Part shown: positions 1 to 12,500 of the stretch, one piece after another
How the letters are laid out: the number at the start of each line of letters is the position of its first letter
Numbering within the stretch: the first letter of the stretch is position 1
DNA from: Tethya wilhelma
Lineage: Eukaryota > Porifera > Demospongiae > Tethyida > Tethyidae
Direction of reading: 5' to 3'
Assembly: GCA_964030475.1 (NCBI GenBank)
Contig: CAXIPT010000008.1
Coordinates: 3,658,568 to 3,722,567, forward strand
DNA length: 64,000 bases
Program-made: the position numbers and the translations under genes
Notes under the pieces: generated by a model
The model's input: the letters and a program-made list of their open reading frames with translations, nothing else
Databases searched by the model: none
What the model was told of the DNA's origin: nothing

Positions 1-320
1 TACTTCACACTCCTTGTAATTTATACACTGTTCATGGTAGGTGGGCAGTGTATTCCTTGTGCACAAAATTTGTTGGTAAACTATATTCACACTCTTGTGA
101 TCTGTAAGGGTAAGTCCCAGGGAATTTTTATCTGCTGACCACAGTTAGTCCAATGAATTTCTATATGAAGATTCAAGTGTTTATGCATTCATGATATTTC
201 AACAGTATCTCTCATAACAACTATACAACCAAGATTTGAATACAGAGTGTAGTGTCACTATAGACTATGCACATCCATGTGTCCAAATATTATCCAATAA
301 TTAGTTTTATTGTTTGATTA

Positions 321-1212
321 CTAAGTGCTTGCTACTCTTCTTGGACGTCTTAAGCTTTGGGAGCAATTATGGACATTTTCCTTTAGCTTGCAGGCTTTGA
401 TTTTGGTTATACATTCAGCACAGAAAACAATGCAGTATATACCTAAGATGACTGCCTCAACTATTGCCACAACTGAGGCAATAGCAAATAATGTAATGAA
501 CGAAATTTGCCCAGGAACGTTAACTACATTCTCTGCAGCTGGAGACTCAGTAGTAGTTGTAGTTGCTGTAATGTTAATAGTAGTGGTATCAACATCATTA
601 GTCTGGGCAGTTGTAGCAATTGCTGCCGGGATGTCTTCCTGAACAAACACCATGTATAAGTGTTGACTGTGTTCTCTTGATGTGCTATGTTGTCCACATG
701 ACGCTGTTGTTAGAGGTGGTTTGATGCCACGTATTCTAGCTGTGAAGTTCTGATATTCAATTGTTGTTTCATTCATGCATTGAGTCATGCTACATGGGAC
801 ACATTCAGATGTTTCAGCTACCGGTATTTCTACAGTGATATTGTATTCTACATTGATGCCATTAATATCAGGGTAATAGATTAGTCGATATTGATTTTCC
901 CAGATGATCCCTATTCCTACTTCAGGATCTATATAGTCACCACAGCGTTTGGAACAATTGATTGTGATCCATTCTGATTGAATTTGTGAAGTAGTTACAT
1001 TCCGTACAAGATCAATATTATTAGTTGACCAAGGTCTTGGGAGTGGTGCTGTACATGTATTGTATTCATAAAAAAAGCAAAAAAAAACAACATTAAACTC
1101 TAAGTTAACGTATTTTTTATTTTATGTACTTACTTGGACACTGTTGACTGTTTCCTGCTACTAGTATTGCTAGTAACACTGAAACACTCATAAACATTCC
1201 AAGCGCCCACAT
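321..1212 (-). CDS. Two-exon type I membrane protein with Thr-rich stalk, unknown family
   Basis: Two exons join in frame: 1212-1134 (donor GTAAGT) and 1048-321 (acceptor TGTACAG, phase 1), about 268 residues. Exon 1 encodes a signal peptide (MWALGMFMSVSVLLAILVAG). The ectodomain has scattered Cys and N-glycosylation sequons, then a Thr-rich stretch (TTTINITATTTTTESP), one membrane helix (ISFITLFAIASVVAIVEAVI) and a short basic Cys-containing tail. This is the same architecture as the gene at 2775-3858, so the two look like neighbours in a cell-surface family. No known domain recognised; a receptor or adhesion role is only inferred. The furry N-terminal exons are not in this window, so this gene may lie inside a furry intron on the opposite strand. 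Confidence 0.7.
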
Positions 1213-2309
1213 TGCGGTATCTGTCTCTTTTGCAGTGTCGTCTCTGAATTTATACCTGCTTCATAGGATTGCATCACTCATCATCAACATTATGATCTCA
1301 TGTGTGACTTGTCATGTTACTCTTGCATGGTATATTCATTGTAAACTATAGTATTCAAGGGATCAAATATCAATTAAATTGTATTCACAGGCCCTTAGCG
1401 TTGTCCAAGACTTATCATTGGATGTAGTCGATAAATACTGTATAGGTATAATTTATAATAATTATGTGGGATTGAAGTAGTGAGCTAAATGATTAAACTG
1501 TAAGTTTGAATTAGATATCCATGTTTCTCCACAACACAGCTGCCATGACTGTATTAATTGTGAATATGGTATTCATACCTGACAATCACATGCACAATAC
1601 ACGTGTACATAAACTAGTTAACCACTAGTATGCTTTATTAACCCTCGGCATGTGAAACAAGCCGAAAGGGTTATAGTATTTTTTCCATGTGTGTGTGTAT
1701 GTGTGTGTGTGTGTGTCTATACTCTTAATCTGAAACAGCAAATCTAATCTAAAAATTATGGACATAAGCATGGAGTACTGCAGGGACTGGTGTTTATCTA
1801 AAAAAATCTTTTTCAGAAGCTATAAGCCTATAGTTCCTGAGCTATGCCAGGATTTTCAGTTCGAGCCATTGCTCGGGCGGCCATTTTGGCTACGTGGCCC
1901 AACCCACTATAGCACTACGTACGTCTATAGCAAGCTAGAGCTAGCTAGAGTTGCCTTATTGTGCATTAGCTGCATCATGCTAGAAGAGCACAAAATAAGT
2001 CTGGAGTTTGCAAAAACACAAGCGTTTGGACTAGAAGTACTCTATTGTGTCTGAGCATTTATACTAGAGTTAGTGTCACTATCTCAGTCCACAGCAATTG
2101 AGCTAGCTCATGATATGATGATCCTTGCCTAAGTAGCCATGCCCATACAACAGTACAGTCAGCATTGATGCCTTGATTGCCAGTGTTGATGCTATACAGC
2201 TGCAGTATCATTAATGCTTGGATGCACTAAGTATAGAAAGTGTGTTAATGGCATTGTAGTGTAAATTACGCCAAGGGTTGTGCACCATGTAGATGGTGCC
2301 ATTCATGCA
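1213..2309. other. Intergenic spacer with a possible dispersed repeat
   Basis: No convincing gene. The stretch from about 1639 starts with an imperfect hairpin (TAACCCTCGGC at 1639-1649, GCCGAAAGGGTTA at 1661-1673) followed by a short TG tract and a low-coding-quality open frame. It looks like the end of a dispersed repeat, but only one copy is visible here. Confidence 0.3.
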
Positions 2310-2670
2310 TTCAGGACAGTTTTTATTTCTTGACACATAACTATCCATGCTTGAGACTGTCTCGGATTGTTTCTGACGCACATGAAGAATATAGAAAAGT
2401 GTTGCAATAACAACAACAAAAACTATAGCAGAACAATAATTATTATCACCACGTGAAGAACAGATGTTGTAGCTGCTACTGTTGCTTTTTGGACTCTGTT
2501 TACATTTGGAACTGTATCACTAGGTTCAGCTTTAGTGGTTATAATAGTTGAAGCAGCTAGCTCCGTGTTGGAGATAGAGTGCTCATTTGGACTGGCAATG
2601 GTGTACATTGTACTAGTAGGAATGGCTGTGGTTTGTGTACATTCACAAGAAGAAGCTGTTTGAAACACAC
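2310..2670 (-). pseudogene. Partial 3' duplicate of the neighbouring Ig-like membrane gene
   Basis: The minus strand reads a shortened, diverged copy of the C-terminal part of the gene at 2775-3858. The mucin-like stalk motif CECTQTTAIPTST matches CECTRTTAIPTST of the neighbour. The membrane segment (VVIIIIVLL against IGIVIIIIVVA) and the 3' tail (GAGACTGTCTC...TTCTGACGCACA) also align. There is no signal-peptide exon, no ectodomain, and the frame ends inside the membrane segment, so it is a broken tandem duplicate rather than a working gene. Confidence 0.6.
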
Positions 2671-2774
2671 GTCATGTATTTAAATTCATCCATTTGGCAA
2701 AACTGACAAGAATAGCACGAGTACATAAACTGATTAACAATAATATTAATGTGATACTTTATTCATGAATGAGT

Positions 2775-3858
2775 CTAAGTATTTTCATTTCTTGACGTAA
2801 AGCTGTCCTCACTTGAGACTGTCTCTGGTCGATTCTGTCGACGCACAGGAAGGTAGACATGCCTTGTAGTAATGCTAGCAACCACAATAATAATTATCAC
2901 TATTCCAATGAGAACAGATACTGTTACTGCTAATGTTACTTTTAGGACTTTGTTCATTTGAAGAACTTCGTCAATATCTGGAGCAGTTTCGTTTATGCTA
3001 GTTGGAGATGGAGTTGGAAATAGAATGGTTGATGTGCTCGTTTGGACTGGCAATGGTGTACTAGTAGGAATGGCTGTGGTTCGTGTACATTCACATAAAG
3101 AAGCTGGCTCCAGTATGGTTGTGTAGCATGGAGTTGGTGTTGGTTCCTCAGTGTGTGTTGGACTTGGAGTCACAGTCACTGTAATAGTAGTACTTGCTAT
3201 AGTGGTTGGAACAGATGTGATAGTTGAAGTCAATGTGCTGGTTGAGATGGTTGGTTCAATTGCCGATTTTTCCACATTCAAGCGAAAAGGGTTGTGATAG
3301 AAAGTCTGTGTTGTTAAGTTAGTTGCTTCATTTCTATGTGTTTGGTATCCACATGAGATAAGACTCTGATTCAGTATTGCATCAACTTGAAACAGTGTGA
3401 GTCTGTAGCAACGATATGTAATGTTCACAGCAGAATTGCTACAGTTGTCAGGGTATGTACTATATATGTCTGAGCAGAGCATTTCTTTCACTGAATAGTC
3501 TGAAGTGAAATGAGAAATGTTTTTGTTTGAGTCTCCCACATGATCACTTGGAAGCCTCACTACCCAAAGAACATTTTTAAGATCTACTTGCTTCATGTAA
3601 CATACAAATGAGCTAATGTTGCCGCCTTCTGTTACTGTTCTTCTATAGGTGGGAGTTTCCTTTAGAATAGCAACACTTAGACATTGGTCTTCCTTTTCTG
3701 TAAAGAAGTACATTGTCAAATATAATCTTTGAAAGGGTTTAGCCCATAATACATACATTAAGCATTTGCAAAAATGTCAGCAGTATGTTCTTACCTTGAG
3801 AATTAGTGATTCCTATTGCTGAGAGAACCACCAAAGAAATAAGTATTTTTGCAGCCAT
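2775..3858 (-). CDS. Type I membrane protein with Ig-like ectodomain and mucin-like stalk
   Basis: Exons 3858-3795 and 3697-2775 join in frame (donor AAG|GTAAGA, acceptor TTTACAG, phase 1) to about 328 residues. A signal peptide (MAAKILISLVVLSAIGITNS) is followed by a roughly 130-residue ectodomain with an Ig-like pattern: VTEGGNISSFVCY, then NVLWVV, later LFQVDAILNQSLISCGY. Many N-x-S/T sites are present. Residues about 165-265 are a Ser/Thr/Pro-rich stalk, then one membrane helix (VTLAVTVSVLIGIVIIIIVV) and a 30-residue polar tail. A surface receptor or recognition protein is inferred from architecture; no specific family is recognised. The 3' half is partly duplicated downstream. Confidence 0.7.
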
Positions 3859-4589
3859 AGTAGCTCTAGAGGGTAGTTTGTCTTTGTACTCTCACCATGT
3901 AACTTTGATGCACAAGAACTCTTTTTGCTGAAGGTTTTATGATGCACAAATGTCAATAGCAGTAGTTTTCACTCACTCATATAACTTCAGCCAGTATAGA
4001 AAGGGTAGCCACTTGATATTCCCACTGGGACTATACTAAAGTGAACACTTGTGTGCGTTTTGTTAGAAAATATGAAGCTATGTGTGAGACCGTTACACAT
4101 ACTTGCTCATGTGGCATGCACCAGCTATTACCCAATGGCATGCAAAAAGTTTCCCTATAACTGTGGTGTGCTCTAATCAGAATAGGTCACGTCGTCACCT
4201 TTGTGTGCATAGTATTATGCATAAATTATAGTATGGATGTGTGGGTGTAGATATTATATACTGTCCACTTGTCTGTCTCTCATTTTTGCTAACTATGTTT
4301 GTATAAGTCAGTTCCTGCCCTCAAAGTAGGTCTAAAGTCCTCTGCTCAATGATGCAATGGCTCACTGAACTGAGCCCACAAACTACAAGTATAATGCACA
4401 CAATTGTTGTTACAGGTGTATCTTTTGCTACACTGTACATGCATAATCATCAGTGTAATGTAAATATCCCTCATTTGTTAAGGATCGTTAAGTTTGAACC
4501 ATTCAACAGATATCAACAATGATGTCTCAGCAATTTTTTTCAAACTCTCAACTTCTTTCTTTTTTCTTTTACCTCCACTATCCCTGTAG
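3859..4589. other. Non-coding stretch before the first visible furry exon
   Basis: No gene seen. It should contain the promoter of the minus-strand gene starting at 3858 and the 3' end of the intron preceding furry exon 4590-4823 (acceptor TATCCCTGTAG). No earlier furry exon could be recognised on the plus strand between 1 and 4589. Confidence 0.5.
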
Positions 4590-5201
4590 GCTCAGTCCAC
4601 ATCTACCACGCCCTCTTCTAAAAAGGCCACACCCACCAACTCGGCCACGGGCACCATCAGTGAGGAGGGCTCACAGAAGGAGGGGGCGGAGATGTACTAC
4701 TGTGTGCCATGGATCGAGGCGTGTGCCCTGGTCACCCTCTGTAGCTACCGCTCCGTGACGAGACGCTTCAGTCTTGTGTTGCTGAGAGAGGCCAAGTCTC
4801 TCCACGAGGCTTTGAAGATCAAGGTATGACACATTGAGAGAAGTGACTATCCTTGTAGGCCAGGCTTTCATCCCTTGACAATGACTGGAGCAGAGAGGCT
4901 TGGTTTATAAAGCTAAGAAATATCTGTGTGGGTTGTCCGCATGCTTTCATTTTAAATGTAACATTATCCAAGAGCAGGGTATATTGTAGTAATCTTAGAG
5001 GAATCTGTGGTATTGTAGTAGTTTCAATTGTCAGTAATTGCCTTTATTTTTCTCTGTTTCTGTCTCAGAGTGAACAGATGACTGTGATGGAGGTCGTAGA
5101 GAAAGCCACACCCACCATCATCAAGAGATACTTGGCCACACTCACTCTCAAAGAACGAGTATGTTTAGAGAAACATTCCCACTCACTCACCCACTCTGAG
5201 A

Positions 5202-5272
<71 letters not shown>

Positions 5273-8200
5273 TGAGCTCCGTCTTGCCCATCAGAGTCTC
5301 AACCTGACATGGATGGCCGACCGTTCTTCCTGTTTCCTGGAGCAGGGAGGGAGTAGAGACAGCCTGAGGGATGCCTGGACTCAGTGCTTGGCTGGTTTGC
5401 TAGAACCTCATCAGCTGCCAGAGCTGTGCCCCACATCAGTGCACATAGCATGGCCTCACGCATTTCATCGGATGACCAAGGCCTACAATATCTTGGATCC
5501 TGGGTATGTGGTTAATGAGCAAGTTAACTGTACTGGCATCATCAGACTGATTACATGTTTTTCTGCTCCATTGAAGTTAATTTGTTTTTTAAAACATAAT
5601 TCAAAAGTGTTTGTATATAATGTTGCATATTATGTACAATGTCATGTTTTATCTGTTGTATTGGCTAAACTTCAAACCTGTTTTGCTTGTTTTTCAGGTC
5701 TGTAGCTCACGAGAAGGGGGAGCGGCCTGGCTCCATTAAGAGTAATCGTCGTCCAGTCATCAGCACTGTGGAGATGTTCCTCTGGAGGAACTACCTCATC
5801 TTTGTCTCGTGCACAGCTCCTCCTTCAACGAGCTTACAAGCCTCCCTGATGTCCTCTGGAGACAGGTGTGTAAGAGAGGAGGGGGGCTGAATGGTCACAT
5901 ACCATGCATTCATTTATGTAGTAATTGTGTTACTGTAGACAATGAAATTATTGCCATAAAATATTTTTAATCACTAACTCTAATGATGTAATTAGAACAA
6001 TATTTTGAATAACAGTAAAATGGTAAAAATCAAACATACAATAGTTTATAAGCAAATTTACTTTCCACATGCACAGTTCTTTGATGGAAGGAAGCAATTT
6101 GAATGCAAGGAACTTGTTCCACAAGGTTGTCCCTCTGATCATCCCTGATGGGGAGATCAGAGAGGTCGCTGTTACAGCACTCGGAATGATCCATCCCAAC
6201 GCCTTTGGGTATGTCCCTATCAATTATTAATGATGTAGCACATGATTATCACATGATCCTCTTGTGTTCGCCTCTCAGTGATCTGGTGGAAGAGCTGGGC
6301 CCAGTCATCCATGAGTCATTGGACCAAAAAAGAGGAGAAGTAAGTCCCGCCTCCCTCTTCTTGAACTTGCAGGCTATTGCTAGCTCTGTGCTAGGAAAAC
6401 CTTCCTTAGGATAATTGTACTCTCTTAATACCTCTCTCTACATATCATTATGTGCTCTCTACTCTCAATGCAATCACTGTATGATTGTACTGAAGATCAA
6501 TCTATTCATATTCCTGCTCAGTTGTCAGGGATTCTGCCATTAGCTTCTTTGTGTCCACTTGTGTCCGTTATTTGTCTTTAGAATATTCGCAAGAAGCGTC
6601 GTAGGGAGGTGCTGAGGATACAGATCACACGTGTGTTTGCTCTGAATGCTGTTCATGGGTGTTTTCGTCAGAGTCCCATGACCAGGACTGAGAGGGGGGA
6701 GGTGTCGCCTGTCTTCCAGGAGTTCATTGATGGAATAAAGTATGTGTGGGTGGGTGTGGGTGTGGGTGGGTGTGGATGTGAATGGTCTACATTGCTTTTC
6801 TTGCCTCAGGAATCTCTTGGACAGTGAAAGTGATCTTGTCAGCCATATGCATTCCAACCAGGAGCTCCGTCTCTACTTCTCTGCCCTCATTGCTAACATC
6901 ATCACATCTCTGCCCAAAGGACCACACAGATTACGTCTCTTTGTGCCCGAGTTGAGGTATAACCTGTTTTACCTGTTTGCCAACTGGTGTGGCCTGTTCG
7001 GCTTGCAAGTCAGAGACTCTGAGCCAGAGACAAGGTGAATGGAAGGAAATAACTATATTAAATTCAACACAAACTAATGTTTAAACCTGATGACTAGAAT
7101 GCAAACTGCTGTACAATTAATATTATTTTACGTGCTAAGTGCAAGAGGTGTCTAGTAGCTTCTATGATTATTTGCTCTGACTACCAACCTACTGGTTGAG
7201 GTGGTCGTGGGTTCAAGTCCATCCATAGCTAGAAAAAAAAGGAGAAAAAAATTTGATTCGTTATGCCTTGCTGCAGGCGAAGCAACCGACCTGGTAGTGT
7301 CCTGTCGTTCAATGCCCTTGAGGCGATGTCAGCCCTCCTGTGCTGCGGGCCTGTCTTCCACTCCACCACCCTGGAGAAGGACTCCAACATCTACCGATGG
7401 TTGAAGAACATGCTCACCAGTGGAGAGCTCAGGGTAAGAGAGGGATTGCCATTAGCTAGGCTACTAGTTACTAGTTACTAAAATACTCAACATTGGGGTT
7501 GATTATGCATGATCAAAATAATTCACATATAGAGATTTGATCACATGTCATGCCTCATCCTAGTCATGTGGTTGTCTTAGAACCTCTTTCTGTGTAGTTA
7601 GTTGATAGCTTCATTTGGTGTGACTAATATAACACTGACATCCAATGAAGAAATAGTTGGTTAGTTGATAATTTGTACAGCTAAACCACATGTGTTGATG
7701 TGGGGTTGCTGTATCAACATATGGGGGTGTTGCTCATTCACTTTAGGTCTAGCTATGCTCACACACACACATTCACAGATTCAAACTCTGGGTCGTAGGA
7801 CTGTGGAAAACCTCCTCGAAAACAACCCCCACCCGGTCCTACTCAGTTGGGTCATTGATCACTGCTACGAGTCAAAAGCTGAATGTGCTGCGCTGTGCTT
7901 CCATGCTCTCTCCAATACACTGGCCGACATGTAAGATCAATGTGATATCCAACCTGTTTACAGCTGCTTATGAGAACGACAATAAATATTATGTTATAAA
8001 ATTACCCCCATTTTAACTATACCCATGTGTATCCAAAGCCTATGTATATACGTGCACTAATACACATAACAAGTACACATATTCACACAATTTGTTGAAA
8101 TATCTATAAGCACTAATAATATGTATGCAGGTATTTACAGACAGTTTGCGGAACAATGATTCTATAAACACATTAAGTAATAAATATTACCCCTGTTCAA

Positions 8201-9493
8201 GTCGTTCCCTCCTACCCCCATAGCACACACACAGTCACTAATACACACAATACATACATGTACGGAATCATGGATGCTTTGCTTGTACACACACACACAC
8301 ACTACACACAGACCTAACTACCCGTGTGACATGATAACAGTTCTACATGTGGTGCTCTACAAGACAGCTGACATTGACTACACTACTAGAGAGAGGGCCA
8401 CTCACCTCCTCCAGATCTTGGACAAAAGGTCCCTAAGAAAGATATATTTACTCCACTTTAAGTTTCCACAGCCTTACGTACACACCACTCTAGTTGTACA
8501 AAGTGCGAGATATAGAACCTTTTTTCATCCATTCTTCAGTCTCTGATACCTTGTGTTTAATACTGTGCCAAGATTTTGAAGCATTTGATTTGTTCTCTCT
8601 CTCTCTCTCTCTCTTCCATTTTGCCTCAGATTCTTTGCTTCTTGTGAGGAGAGTGATGACATTCCTGGCAGTCGGTTGGAGCTCCTTGGCTGCCTCACCT
8701 CAGGGGCATTCTCTCAGAACCACGTCTGTCTAAGCAAGGAACTGGCAATGGCCAATCCTGAGCTCACCCTACCCATGTTCTGTGGTAAGAAACCCCTTCT
8801 TTGTGTAACCAAACTTTTTTCTGTTTCCTCTCTTGCAAGTTTCAAAACCTTGTAAGAATAGTTTATCCCTAACATTGATTTTAGCACATTTGACTAGCCT
8901 CCTTCCCATTAGGTACAGGGAAGCTGGGAACAACACTATACATTTTTTATTCTTGTGAATATTTTGTTGTTTTATTATTTATTTTCCTATTACTATTTTC
9001 ACTTTCATTCTCCATTATGATCACAGAGATGGTGTATCGTTTTGAAATGTCCCCCCCTTCCGGTCGACAGAGCATCCTCCAGTACATGGTGCCATGGTTA
9101 CACAATGTGGAGCTGGTGGAAGAGTTCCACCCCATCCACTCCACCGTGGGTCACAGCCATGCCAGTGAGGTCATGGGAGAGCCCATCAGTGACGAGAGGA
9201 GCAACTCCGTCCTCAGAGGAAGTGGGTGGGGCTCTCCTGAGGGGACCAAAGTGGTACTGCATAATCTTTTCTACATCACAGCAAAGGTATTGGAAGTATG
9301 TGTGTGTTATTGTAAGTACTGATTCTTGGTTTTTTGGTTAGATTGTGGCGAATAGTTGTTTGAATGTGTGTCCATCTAAACACAATTTGACTCATCACTC
9401 ATTCTTTGATTCATTCGATACGCCACCTATAGGTTTTGATATTTTTTTTTCTTCTTTTAGTTGGCTAGCCATAATAAAATATGTTGTACTCTT

Positions 9494-9545
<52 letters not shown>

Positions 9546-12500
9546 NGCTAGCCATAATAAAATATGTTGTACTCTTCTACACACACACACACACACAGTA
9601 TGGTGATGAACATGTAAAGGAAGTGGAGAACCTGTGGAGTGCCCTTTGCACCTGGCCCCAGAACATCCGCACCACGTTGAACTTCCTCTCCAGACTGACA
9701 TGTGTTTCCAGCAACCTCCACCTCATGATTCACCAAGCCAAGAAGATCATGGTGTGCTTTAGTAAGAGTCAGCCTTACTGCGCTGTGGCCGAGCTGATGA
9801 GAGACTTACAGGTGCAGTTTACATACCATAATGGAGGGGTATTTGTTAATGTATTATTATGTCATGTTTATTAGCACACAATAGACTGATATTGTGATCC
9901 ATTGCTAGAGAGTACAGCCCTGATTCTGTGTTTGTAAAGGAAGTCTATCAAGACATCCTCACTATTTAAGTTGTGTTTTGTAAGGGCTGTTCAGTCTACC
10001 AGTCTAACAATTGTGTATCAGTGAAAGTTATCTTGAGTGTTTGCATGCTAGCTAGTGTGCACCTTGTCGCTAGTTGGCTCCCTCAAACTTGAGGAGGCGC
10101 CATTGCATGCAACTCAGTGTAGACTCATATTTGTACAGAAACATAAATTCTTTTTGCTCTACTTCTTACGCTAACAGTATTTCTTTAATTGTGTGTGTGT
10201 TGGAAGGGGGGTAATTTTTTTAGAGTTTATGATTGGGGTAAAATTCTTACATGCTTATATACCATATAGCGGGAAATATTCGTAGTTCAAAATTTCGTAT
10301 AAATCGTTAAAATGCACCAGAAAAATTTTTCGTAGTTTTAAATTTCGTATACGCGGCGCGCGCTCGTATACGCATAATGCGGAAGTTAAATTTTCGCAGT
10401 TTTAATTTTCGTATATTCGAACGGCATACGAAAAATACGAAAATTTGCACCATACGAAAATTTCCCGCTATACGGTATCTATTGCCGTAGATATGTGCAA
10501 TGATAATGAGGGGTATCAGTTGTCTATAAATTTTTACTCATTGAAATACCCTCTTTGTGTATGTGTATGTGGATGTGGATATGTGCGTTGTGTTTTGTAA
10601 AGGGGTTCGGTTTGTTGATATTATGTCTAACTTCTTCATCTGGGAATGTTTCTTGCATGACTGTATAGTATTTTTAAAATGTAATAAAAATAGTATGGGA
10701 ATGTGTTCAGTGCAACAGCTACTAAGAGTGACTGCCAGACCCCAGTCAGAATGTAAAATACTGTACCTACCAAGCTCATAACCATGCACTGACCAATCAA
10801 CATATAGCAGGTCCCTTTGTTGTCCCTCCTGGTCAGACACTGGCCTCCACCATCTACCATGTCATTGTCACTCCACCATTACAAGGAGAGATAGAGTTGA
10901 CCATCACACATGCAGCAAAACTATCATCATATGATGACTGTGCTTCAATGCAATTCCTTAGAGCACACCACTACCCAGTGAAGAATGACCAAGGCAATAT
11001 CGAGTATCATTTCAGAGAAATGACTGACAGGCCATCCACATTTACAGCTGGTAGTAGAGATGCTACAATTTGTCTTAGAGTATTCAGCTTCTGGTGCTCA
11101 GCCGAAACGCACGTGTAATTTTTGCGCAAAATTTATTTTCCATGAGATAATAACGAAAGGGGCGTGTCAGCACTTTTCACAAAAATGGCTGCCCAGAAGA
11201 GGCCAAGTGTTTGCAACCGTCTTTTTGGTTGAGTTGGTGCTCACGAAGAGAACTGTCAGTGTAGAAAAGTCTATGAAGGATTGAAATTGTAAAATGTGAA
11301 TAATTTTCTGTCACAATGAACAGTATTTTCGTGTAGCTGTTCCCTTGCTTTGTTTGAACTAAAAAATGGCGTACAGCTGCCTCAAGCTCAACAGCCTCTT
11401 GTTACAAAAGTAAAGGACGGACACAGGTAAAAGTTGTAAATTGTGTTGTACTATTATTGTAGTCATTCGTGTTTGAATCATAAGCTTTGATTGTTTATGA
11501 AACGCAAATGTTCCACCAGTATAGCCTTGTATGTATCGATTTCACTGTTTGCTTTGTGCATAGATGAGTGTAGTTTTGTAAAAGTAGCACAAAAGTGCTT
11601 CACTTTGATAACTCTTACACACAAATATATGCCTGTAAGTTCATTTAACATCATAAAATGCCCTCTGTATCCACTTTTGTAGGTTATTTACTACGTAAAC
11701 ATGTTGCCCGATCAACTGATACATTTTGTCAATCAACATACCAATTCTGGAATACTAGAGACTTGGTATGAAGCAGTTAAGACTTATTTTGCATACTTTT
11801 ATACTGGCAAGCAGGATCACACAGTACTTTTACCTGTCTTATATCCACATCCACGTTTACACCTACCCTATGTACTAGTGTAACCTTTTGTGTGAAATTG
11901 ACAATTTCTTTTATTCTTCCCTACTGTAGAGAATGGTCCTAGTCAACTTTATGACTTTCCTGCTCACAAATAGTCCTACCACTTTCTTCAGGAGGAGTAT
12001 TTTACTATATGTTACCCTCTGTAATTCAAGTATTAACTGTATTCAGTCCTGATGTGTGACAGCTTCAATTTTTCTGTGGTTACCAACATTATCAGTGTAT
12101 TAAGTAATTTTTTTGATACCCATGTGGTAGTTATCATGTTTTACCCCTCTAATGAGGTGTTTGCAATCCATTTTTATCAAAATTAGTTTGTGTTATGTTA
12201 GTACGCTCAGTACTGGAGGCCAAATATAGCGTCATTGGTGACATGATTTTGTTTCAAGGACTGCTCAGCTGCTGTACCCCGGACACAAAACTTACTAGCA
12301 CTGAAGTAACTTCAGACCAAAATTGTGTGAATGGAATTAAATTTATCTTTTGTATGTCTATGAAACGCAAATGTTCCATGCCCAAAGGAAGCTACCTAGA
12401 TGATCTTATTCATGAAATAGTTACTTTTGTGGTAGGTGTATTTTTAGCTGCTTTGTACCTACATGTAGCTAGTCATCCGCTGAATACGGAGATCTAACTG

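Noticed and set aside
1758..2054. Plus frame of 98 codons
   Set aside because: Lies in a probable dispersed repeat; no signal, domain or splice support.
7170..7235. tRNA-like B box GGGTTCAAGTCC
   Set aside because: No A box at proper spacing and no acceptor stem; at most a SINE remnant.
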